Below, piece by piece: positions 41,388-47,639 of a stretch of DNA of 56,444 nucleotides. Made by a program: the position numbers and the translations under genes. The notes below the pieces were generated by a model, which had not been told where the DNA came from, made no database searches, and saw nothing but the letters and a program-made list of their open reading frames with translations. Source of the DNA: BP-191 sp035940575. GTDB taxonomy: Bacteria > Actinomycetota > Actinomycetes > BP-191. Each line of letters starts with the position of its first letter. The first letter of the stretch is position 1. Where the stretch lies: the NCBI GenBank assembly GCA_035940575.1, contig DASZER010000025.1, positions 1-56,444 on the forward strand, written 5' to 3'.

Positions 41388-41501
41388 TCAGTCGACGACG
41401 CAGAGGGTCCCGATGATCGGAACCTCGGTGCACCCGCCGAAAACGTCGTCGAGGACGTCGTCGGAAAGCGTCGAGAACGGCGTGTCGTTGCGCGAAGTCA
41501 T
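41388..41501 (-). CDS. Double-glycine precursor peptide B
   Basis: A 37-residue peptide, the first gene of the biosynthetic region. The 23-residue leader is MTSRNDTPFSTLSDDVLDDV then FGG (L-12, L-7, V-4, GG). The predicted core is CTEVPIIGTLCVVD, 14 residues with Cys at 1 and 11 that could form a disulfide or thioether. Peptide A shares DDVLD-VFGG in the leader and P5, T9, L10, V12, D14 in the core. AAAGGGGAGGG precedes the ATG. Both cores end in Asp. Confidence 0.87.
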   Translation of the reverse strand: MTSRNDTPFSTLSDDVLDDVFGGCTEVPIIGTLCVVD

Positions 41502-41526
41502 GAATGTCCCTCCCCTTTGTATTACG

Positions 41527-41542
41527 GATGGCGTCCGCCATC
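41527..41542 (-). promoter_or_regulatory. Inverted repeat in the peptide-B leader
   Basis: GATGGCG-TC-CGCCATC (plus-strand reading), a perfect 7-bp inverted repeat with a 2-bp centre, 26-41 bases before the peptide-B ATG and just after the predicted transcription start. The 2-nt centre is too tight for a stable hairpin, so a protein operator is more likely. Confidence 0.45.
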
Positions 41543-41557
41543 GTTGCTGGTTGGGGC

Positions 41558-41586
41558 AGGGTAGGGGTGGCGGGAATGCCCGTCAA
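41558..41586 (-). promoter_or_regulatory. Sigma-70-type promoter of peptide B
   Basis: TTGACG (41581-41586) and TACCCT (41558-41563) on the minus strand, with a 17-bp spacer, the same layout as the peptide-A promoter. The predicted leader is about 50 nt. Confidence 0.7.
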
Positions 41587-42150
41587 GGACGGTTCGGACC
41601 GCGGACCGGCGCAGCGCCACCGCCCCGGCCGCGCCGAACGCCACGTCCGCCGCGACCTCGAAGACCGCCGTGACCTCGAGAACGCCGCCACGCCGGGAGC
41701 GACCGGCGAGCCGACGTACACGTCGCTGAACGCGGTCCACTCCGGCAGCAGGTGTGCCGAGACGAAGCCGGCCGCCCGCGCTACGCGCGAGATCGCCGAA
41801 CTGGAACGGCGACACCGCAGCAGATCCTCTCGCTGGAGGCGCGAGGTACCGGCAGCCGCGCGAAACCCACATCACGGGCCGTTCGCCGACCCTGAAGAAG
41901 CGATCACCGACCGGCGGTACCGGCTGGACACCCTGATCGCCGAACAGCCCGCGCCGGCGCCTGACCCGACAGCGTCGCCGACGCCCGTGCCCGACGGCCG
42001 TTGATCGACGCCCGCTTCCCCGACGTGCCACACGCGCGAACTACGCGGCCTGCTGGACCCTGCGACTGGCCTTGACGTACGACCCCGCCGACACGCCGCA
42101 GACGATCACGCTGTCCGCGACCGGCACAGGTGGTGCGCAGGCCTGTTATG
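41587..42150. other. Gene-free stretch between peptide B promoter and tRNA-Arg
   Basis: About 560 bp without a gene I can support. Open frames exist on both strands (plus frame to 42004, with AELERRHRSRSSRWRREV and PEEAITDRRYRLDTLIAEQ), but they have no good start, family match or consistent codon pattern. It could be a decayed remnant of an integrated element next to the tRNA gene. I see no intact integrase, repeat or promoter other than the peptide-B one. Confidence 0.4.
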
Positions 42151-42223
42151 TGCCCCCGGCAGGATTCGAACCTGCGACACACGGTTTAGGAAACCGTTGC
42201 TCTATCCCCTGAGCTACGGGGGC
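42151..42223 (-). tRNA. tRNA-Arg (anticodon CCT)
   Basis: A 73-nt cloverleaf on the minus strand. The acceptor arm is GCCCCCG/CGGGGGC with discriminator A. The anticodon stem ACGGT/ACCGT closes the loop TTCCTAA, giving anticodon CCT for AGG codons. The T-arm is GCAGG-TTCGAAT-CCTGC. CCA is not encoded. Its 3' end faces the biosynthetic region, the usual orientation for elements that integrate into tRNA genes. The L,D-transpeptidase ends 5 bases upstream of its 5' end. Confidence 0.97.
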
Positions 42224-42228
42224 GCCGC

Positions 42229-43800
42229 CTAGGTCCGGTAGACGTGGACCGGCAGGCCGATCGTCAGCGACGAGTACAGGCGGTTCATCGACGGGATCGT
42301 GATCCTGATGCAGCCGTGCGACGCCGGATACGTCGGCACCGACGGCGCGCCGTGGATCGCGAAGCCGCCGTTGGCGAAGTACGCCGGGCGCCACAGCGAG
42401 CCGAGGCGGCTGATGCGCCAGCCGTCGATCTTGCGCATGACGGAGAAGTTGCCGGTCGGCGTGTTCGCGACCTCGCGGTCGCCCTCGACGTAGAACACCT
42501 CGCCGCTGCCCGACGAGATGTCGAGGATGCGCTGCACCGCGCCGCCCCTGACGTAGTAGAGGACCTGCTTCGTCAGGTCGGCCTCGACCCACGCGCCACC
42601 GTGCGAGTAGCGCAGCCGCGGGACCGACGTGCCGCGGAAGAGGCGGTCGTACGTGCGCGCGTCGACGTAGCCGGTGCGCGGCAGGCCCTGGACCTTCTGG
42701 AACGCGTACGTCGCGTGGACGGTGTCGTAGCCGAAGAAGCCGTTGACGGTGCCGACGTCGTAGTGCAGGGCGGCGAGGCGCTTCTGCACGGTCAGGACGT
42801 CGTTGCCGCTCATGCCCGAGCGCAGCGTGCGGCGCACGACGGTGACGGAGAACGCCGTCGTGACGCCGGCCGCGTTGTCGTGGTCGGCGGCCTTGACGAG
42901 TCGGAACGTCCGCTTGCCGAGCGTGAACGACGTGAGGTCCCACGTCGCCGTGCTCGTCGCGGACAGGCGGCGGCCCGCGAAGTCCTTCCAGCCGTCGGCC
43001 GTCGCGATCTGCATCATCACGGCGTGGCCCGGGTGCGGCGGCAGGACGGTGACCGCGACGCGCGACGTGACGCCCTGCTCGACGACCCAGCGCGACACCG
43101 ACGTGGCGAGGCGCGGGCGGACGAGCGAGGTCACGGTGTTGCTCTGGCTCGGGCCGACGTACGGGTTGGCCGGGTGCGCGACGTACCACTGCGCGTTGCG
43201 GTCGGGCGACAGGCGGCGGTGCGAGACGACGCCGTCGGCGTTCGTCACGAGGCGGCCGATCTTCGTGTACGCGCTCTCGCCCGGCTGCTTCCTGTAGAAG
43301 TCGACGGGCTGGTTGCCGATGGCGGTGCCGGTGTCGGTGCGCGTGAGCTTCGCGCTGATCGTGACCGGCGTGCCGTACGTCACGAGGCCGGCCGAGACGG
43401 TGGCCGTGAGCTTCGTCAGCAGGGCGGGGACGGGCACGACCTCGGGCTTCGTCGCCGGGTCGGAGTACGCGCCCTCGGTGTTGCGGGTGAACACCGAGAA
43501 CGAGTACGTCGTGCCGTTGGTCAGACCCGTGACGATCGTGCTCGTGGCGGTGCCCGTGTAGCGCGTGACGCCGTCGGCGACCGCGGCGGGGGCGACCGCT
43601 CCCTCCTTCTGCACGACGGTCACGCCGGCGAAGTCGGGGTCGGCGGGGTTGGTCCAGGCAAGGGTCACCTGGGAGTCGGCCGGGTGCGCCGCGAGCCCCG
43701 TGACGGGGGTCGGCGGAGCGGCGGCGTACGCCGGAGCGGCGGGGAGCACGACGGCCGCGGCGATGCCCGCGGCCAGCAGAGACGCGGAAACGCGGGCCAT
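42229..43800 (-). CDS. Secreted L,D-transpeptidase (YkuD) with PG-binding domain
   Basis: A 523-residue exported cell-wall enzyme. It starts with a signal peptide (MARVSASLLAAGIAAAVVLP, cleaved near AYAAAP), followed by a fibronectin-III-like domain (about 30-120), Ig-like repeats, a PG_binding_1 domain (LRSGMSGNDVLTVQKRL) and a C-terminal YkuD catalytic domain. The active site is GFAIHGAPSVP...PASHGCIRITI with the nucleophilic Cys in SHGC. YkuD enzymes form 3-3 peptidoglycan cross-links. It is divergent from the CBS gene, with a TAGACT box 9 bases before its ATG. Confidence 0.92.
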   Translation of the reverse strand: MARVSASLLAAGIAAAVVLPAAPAYAAAPPTPVTGLAAHPADSQVTLAWTNPADPDFAGVTVVQKEGAVAPAAVADGVTRYTGTATSTIVTGLTNGTTYSFSVFTRNTEGAYSDPATKPEVVPVPALLTKLTATVSAGLVTYGTPVTISAKLTRTDTGTAIGNQPVDFYRKQPGESAYTKIGRLVTNADGVVSHRRLSPDRNAQWYVAHPANPYVGPSQSNTVTSLVRPRLATSVSRWVVEQGVTSRVAVTVLPPHPGHAVMMQIATADGWKDFAGRRLSATSTATWDLTSFTLGKRTFRLVKAADHDNAAGVTTAFSVTVVRRTLRSGMSGNDVLTVQKRLAALHYDVGTVNGFFGYDTVHATYAFQKVQGLPRTGYVDARTYDRLFRGTSVPRLRYSHGGAWVEADLTKQVLYYVRGGAVQRILDISSGSGEVFYVEGDREVANTPTGNFSVMRKIDGWRISRLGSLWRPAYFANGGFAIHGAPSVPTYPASHGCIRITIPSMNRLYSSLTIGLPVHVYRT

Positions 43801-43865
43801 GAACGCGGGAGTCTAACGGGCCGGTAGGCTCGGGAACCGCCGTTTGGCCGGAGAAGGAGCGTTAC

Positions 43866-44324
43866 GTGCGGGTTGCGGACATCATGACGAACGCCAGCGT
43901 GACGGAGTCGCCGTCGGACTCGTTGCGGTCCGCGGCCGACACGATGTGGCGTCAGCAGACCGGATCGCTGCTCGTGATGGACGGCGAGGACCTCGTCGGC
44001 ATCATCACCGAGCGCGACGTGATGAAGGCCGTGGCGCAGGGCAAGGACGTCGACGGCACGACCGTCAGCGACGTCATGACGCGCGACGTGCTGACGATCA
44101 CGCCCGAGACGTCGGCGCACGAGGCGGCGCGGCACATGGCCTCCCGCTGGATCCGCCACCTGCCCGTCTGCGACGGCGGCCGCGTCGTCGGCGTCGTGTC
44201 GCAGCGCGACCTCGTCGGCGTGTTCGCGGCGTTGCGCCAGGACCCCGACGCGGTGGCGCTCGCGAGCGACCCGCTGGTCCGGGAGCTGCGCCTCGCGCGC
44301 ATCGAGCAGGGGGACCTGGACTGA
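43866..44324 (+). CDS. Two-CBS-domain protein
   Basis: A 152-residue protein made of a CBS-domain pair (Bateman module, residues 3-60 and 68-125), which normally binds adenine nucleotides. RVADIMTNASVTESPSD opens CBS1 with GIITERDVMKAV. TVSDVMTRDVLTITPE opens CBS2 with VVGVVSQRDLVGVFAAL. No catalytic domain is attached, so it is probably a regulatory subunit. The GTG follows GAAGGAGCG. A TAGGCT hexamer about 35 bases upstream may be its -10. Confidence 0.9.
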   Translation: MRVADIMTNASVTESPSDSLRSAADTMWRQQTGSLLVMDGEDLVGIITERDVMKAVAQGKDVDGTTVSDVMTRDVLTITPETSAHEAARHMASRWIRHLPVCDGGRVVGVVSQRDLVGVFAALRQDPDAVALASDPLVRELRLARIEQGDLD

Positions 44325-44449
44325 GCGGGCCGACGCTCCCGCCGGACTCCTACGACGAGTCCGACGAGGGCTGGGGCGAGGCGCCGCCGGGGGACGACGA
44401 CGCCGTACGGCGGCTGCTCGACGAGCGCCCGCCGCACCACGACCGCTAG
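44321..44449 (+). CDS. Small acidic hypothetical protein
   Basis: A 42-residue acidic peptide after the CBS gene. It begins SGPTLPPDSYDESDEGWGE and ends RLLDERPPHHDR, a pattern I associate with short actinobacterial proteins of unknown role. No ATG, GTG or TTG is available at the right place. The best start is CTG at 44321, overlapping the CBS stop (CTGA), which would need translational coupling. Its TAG overlaps the mscL stop on the other strand. Confidence 0.5.
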   Translation: MSGPTLPPDSYDESDEGWGEAPPGDDDAVRRLLDERPPHHDR

Positions 44450-44886
44450 GCCCGCTGCTCCACGGCGCAGAACGCGCAGCGGCGCGCCGCCGCCGGGATC
44501 GAGGACAGGCACTCGGCGCACTGCTTCGTGGTCGAGTCGACCTCGGGCTCCGTACGGCGACGGTCCATGAGCGCGTTCACCGGGCGGACGACGAAGAAGT
44601 AGACGACCGCCGCCGTGATCAGGAACGTCAGCAGCGCCGTCAGCACGCGGCCGTACTGCAGGCTGCTGCCGATGGGGTCGCCCGTCGCCGCGTCGACCCC
44701 GCACGGGCCCTTGAGGCAGACGTCGAGCGTGTCGAAGCTCGCGCTGCCGAACAGCCCGATCAGCGGGCTGATCAGACCCTCGGTGAACGCCGTGACGACC
44801 GCGGCGAACGCCGCCCCGATCACGACGCCCACGGCGAGGTCGACGACGTTGCCGCGCAGGACGAACGATTTGAAGTCCTTCAGCAT
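44446..44886 (-). CDS. mscL: Large-conductance mechanosensitive channel with zinc-ribbon tail
   Basis: A 146-residue MscL, the homopentameric channel that opens on membrane tension to release osmolytes. TM1 is NVVDLAVGVVIGAAFAAVVT (about 13-32), after the MLKDFKSFVLRG amphipathic helix. TM2 is VLTALLTFLITAAVVYFFVV (about 82-101). The C-terminus adds a CxxC...CxxC ribbon (KQCAECLSSIPAAARRCAFC) that the E. coli protein lacks. The ATG at 44886 is chosen by family start. It is divergent from the subtilase gene. Confidence 0.93.
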   Translation of the reverse strand: MLKDFKSFVLRGNVVDLAVGVVIGAAFAAVVTAFTEGLISPLIGLFGSASFDTLDVCLKGPCGVDAATGDPIGSSLQYGRVLTALLTFLITAAVVYFFVVRPVNALMDRRRTEPEVDSTTKQCAECLSSIPAAARRCAFCAVEQRA

Positions 44887-45018
44887 GGGTGTCCTCCTGG
44901 TGACAGTTCTGCAGCGGAAAGGTGAAACCACGCAAAAAGGATGAAAGCGACAGCGTGGCTCCCCGTGTCCTCCCCGTCCATCCACCCGGGGGGACCCAGG
45001 CTCGAAAGGAGCCCAGTC
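44887..45018 (+). promoter_or_regulatory. Structured 5' leader of the subtilase gene
   Basis: The 132-bp region between mscL and the protease start. It contains CCACGC/GCGTGG with a 19-nt loop (about 44930-44958), and GGCTC-GAAAG-GAGCC at 44999-45013, which places the AAAGGAG Shine-Dalgarno in a hairpin. A regulated leader is plausible, but I do not match it to a riboswitch class. Confidence 0.4.
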
Positions 45019-46167
45019 TTGCGCGTTCGTCCGCTTCTCGCCGCCGTTCCGGTGGCGGCCCTCTCCCTCACCCTCGTGCCGGCCCAGGCCGCACCCGTCT
45101 CGTCCGCGCCGTACGTCGTCGTCCTCCGCGACGGCGCCTCGCCGGCCGCCGTCGCCGACAGCGCCCGCGCTCTCGGCGCCGAGGTCGGCGCCGTCTGGTC
45201 GCACGCCATCGACGGCTTCGCCGCCCGCCTCACGCCCGCGCAGCTCGCCGCGCTCCAGGCCGCGCCCGAGGTCGCGTACGTCGACCGCGACGTGACGTTC
45301 ACCCACACCACGACGCAGACCAACCTGCCCAACTGGGGCCTCGACCGCGTCGACCAGACGTCGCTGCCGCTGTCCGGGACGTTCACGTACAACGCGACCG
45401 GCACCGGCGTGAAGATCTACATCGTCGACAGCGGCATCCGCTTCTCGCACACCCAGTTCGGCGGCCGCGCGGTCAGCGGCATCGACGCCGTCGACGGCGG
45501 CACCGCCGACGACTGCAACGGTCACGGCACCCACGTCGCGGGCATCGCCGGCGGCTCGACGGTCGGCGCGGCCAAGACCGCCACGCTCGTCGCCGTCCGC
45601 GTCCTCGACTGCGCCGGCAACGGCACCCTGTCGAGCATCGTCTCGGGCATGGACTACGTCGTGCAGAACCACGCCGCCGGCACCCCGGCCGTCGCCAACC
45701 TCTCCCTCGGCGGCGGCGCCAACAGCACGATCGACACGGCCGTCAACAACGCGATCAACGACGGCGTGACCGTCGTCGTCGCGGCCGGCAACGGCAACAC
45801 CGGCGGCGTTCGCCAGCCCGCCTGCAACTACTCGCCGGCCCGCGTCGCCAACGCCATCACGATCGGCGCCACGACCAAGACCGACGCCGCGGCGTCGTTC
45901 TCGAACTACGGCTCGTGCGTCGACTGGCTCGCGCCTGGCGTCGAGATCCTGTCGTCCTGGTACACCGGCGACACCGCCGGCGCGTACCTCGACGGCACGT
46001 CGCAGGCCACGCCGCACGTCGCGGGCATCGCGGCGCAGTACCTCCAGAACAACCCGTCGGCCTCCCCGGCGACGGTCCGCACCGCGCTCTACAACCTGAC
46101 CACCAAGAACGTCATCTCCAACGTGGGCACGGGCACCCCGAACGCCCTGGCGTTCACGAACCTCTAG
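45019..46167 (+). CDS. Secreted subtilisin-family (S8) serine protease
   Basis: A 382-residue proteinase-K-like S8 protease. The signal peptide is RVRPLLAAVPVAALSLTLVP (cleaved near AQAAP). An inhibitor-I9 propeptide follows (YVVVLRDGASPAAVADSARA to about residue 90). The catalytic triad is D137 (IYIVDSGIRF), H169 (NGHGTHVAGI) and S328 (DGTSQATPHVAG), with oxyanion N258. The TTG at 45019 is preferred because AAAGGAG lies 8 bases upstream and the signal peptide then starts correctly. An in-frame ATG at 44941 would add 26 non-signal residues. A hairpin terminator follows. Confidence 0.93.
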   Translation: MRVRPLLAAVPVAALSLTLVPAQAAPVSSAPYVVVLRDGASPAAVADSARALGAEVGAVWSHAIDGFAARLTPAQLAALQAAPEVAYVDRDVTFTHTTTQTNLPNWGLDRVDQTSLPLSGTFTYNATGTGVKIYIVDSGIRFSHTQFGGRAVSGIDAVDGGTADDCNGHGTHVAGIAGGSTVGAAKTATLVAVRVLDCAGNGTLSSIVSGMDYVVQNHAAGTPAVANLSLGGGANSTIDTAVNNAINDGVTVVVAAGNGNTGGVRQPACNYSPARVANAITIGATTKTDAAASFSNYGSCVDWLAPGVEILSSWYTGDTAGAYLDGTSQATPHVAGIAAQYLQNNPSASPATVRTALYNLTTKNVISNVGTGTPNALAFTNL

Positions 46168-46175
46168 TCCCCTCC

Positions 46176-46215
46176 ACGGAGGCCCCGGGTGCGCGCCCGC
46201 GCCCGGGGCCTCCGT
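46176..46215 (+). terminator. Rho-independent terminator of the subtilase gene
   Basis: ACGGAGGCCCCGGG (46176-46189) pairs with 46202-46215 (14 bp, 12-nt loop), followed by CCTTTG. Confidence 0.88.
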
Positions 46216-46235
46216 CCTTTGTCACACCGGGTTGT

Positions 46236-46241
46236 TAGGGT
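46236..46241 (+). promoter_or_regulatory. -10 box, leaderless promoter of tldD
   Basis: TAGGGT, then CGGCCG, then ATG at 46248. Confidence 0.55.
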
Positions 46242-46247
46242 CGGCCG

Positions 46248-47639
46248 ATGCTCGACGAATCAGACGTCCGTGCGGCGCTCGACGCCGCCCTGTCCTCCGG
46301 CGGCGACTGGGCGGAGGTGTACGCCGACCGCCGCGACTCCACGACGATCAGGATCGAGGACCACCGCGTCGAGGAGCTGACCAGCGGCCGCGACCAGGGC
46401 GCGGGCATCCGCGTCGTGCGCGGCTCGCAGGCGGCGTACGCGTACACCAACGTCCTGTCGCGCGACTCGCTGGTCGAGGCCGCGCGCGCGGCGGCGGCCG
46501 GCATCCAGGGCGCCGTTGCCGGGTCGCCCGTGGTGGTGGACCTCACCGCGGCGGTGCCGCCGGTGACGCACCCGATCACCCGGTCGCCGCGCGACGCCTC
46601 CAAGGAGGACAAGGTCGCGATCACGCGCCGCGCCGAGGAGGCCGCGTGGTCGCAGGGCGACGAGGTGCGGCAGGTGCTGGCGTCCTACGCCGACGTCGTG
46701 CAGCGCGTGTTCATCGCGAACTCCCTCGGCCACCTCTCCGACGAGACGCGGACGCGTACGCGCCTCGCCTGCCAGGTCGTCGCCGCGCGCGACGGGCTCG
46801 TGCAGACCGGCTTCGAGGGGCCTGGCGCCTCGCGCGGCCTGGAGCTGTTCGAGGAGTCGCCACCCGAGTGGATCGGGGAGCAGGCCGCGCAGCGGGCGTT
46901 GCGGCTGCTCGACTCGATCCCGTCGCCGGCCGGCGAGATGACCGTCGTGCTCAACGCGGGCGGCGGCGGCGTGCTGTTCCACGAGGCTTGCGGGCACGGG
47001 CTCGAGGCCGACTCGATCGCGAAGGACACCACCGTCTACGCGCACTCCAAGGGCTCGCGCGTCGGGTCCGAGCTGTTCAACGGCGTGGACGACGCGAGCG
47101 ACCCGAACATGTGGGGGTCGTTCCAGTTCGATGACGAGGGGACGCCGGCGCAGCGGACCGTGCTGTTCGAGAACGGCGTGCAGACCGGCGAGATGTCCGA
47201 CCGCATCAACGCGGCGCGCCTCGGCGTCACGCCGTCGGGCAACGGGCGGCGGCAGTCGTACGCGCACCTGCCGATCCCCCGCATGACCAACTCCTACGTC
47301 CTCCCCGGCGTCTCCGACCCCGAGCTGATCCTGCGCGACGTGAAGTACGGCCTCTACGCCGACGGCCTCGGAGGCGGCGAGGTCAACCCGGCGACGGGCG
47401 ACTTCGTGTTCGGCATCACCGAGGCGTACCTCATCGAGAACGGCCAGCTCACCCAGCGCGTCCGCGGCGCGAACCTCATCGGCAACGGCCCCTCGGCGAT
47501 CTCGCTCGTGGACGCCGTCGGGTCCGACTTCGCCGTGAAGCAGGGCATGTGCGGCAAGGACGGGCAGTGGGTCCCGGCCGGGTTCGGGACGCCGACGCTG
47601 CGGATCGCGCGGCTCACGGTCGGGGGGACGGGCGCATGA
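46248..47639 (+). CDS. tldD: TldD metalloprotease subunit
   Basis: A 463-residue TldD/PmbA-family zinc protease subunit; TldD and TldE form a heterodimer that degrades unfolded peptides and matures some RiPPs such as microcin B17. The zinc motif HExxxH is HEACGHGLEAD near residue 245, and GGGEVNPATGDFVFGITEAY near 385 is the second conserved zone. The ATG is leaderless after TAGGGT. It is coupled to tldE by ATGA. The pair is 5 kb from the peptide region, but it is housekeeping in many actinomycetes. Confidence 0.93.
   Translation: MLDESDVRAALDAALSSGGDWAEVYADRRDSTTIRIEDHRVEELTSGRDQGAGIRVVRGSQAAYAYTNVLSRDSLVEAARAAAAGIQGAVAGSPVVVDLTAAVPPVTHPITRSPRDASKEDKVAITRRAEEAAWSQGDEVRQVLASYADVVQRVFIANSLGHLSDETRTRTRLACQVVAARDGLVQTGFEGPGASRGLELFEESPPEWIGEQAAQRALRLLDSIPSPAGEMTVVLNAGGGGVLFHEACGHGLEADSIAKDTTVYAHSKGSRVGSELFNGVDDASDPNMWGSFQFDDEGTPAQRTVLFENGVQTGEMSDRINAARLGVTPSGNGRRQSYAHLPIPRMTNSYVLPGVSDPELILRDVKYGLYADGLGGGEVNPATGDFVFGITEAYLIENGQLTQRVRGANLIGNGPSAISLVDAVGSDFAVKQGMCGKDGQWVPAGFGTPTLRIARLTVGGTGA

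Noticed and set aside
41504..42004. Plus-strand 166-codon frame next to the tRNA.
   Set aside because: It starts inside the peptide-B leader, runs antisense through its promoter, is Arg/Pro-rich without a recognisable domain, and opposing frames are equally open.
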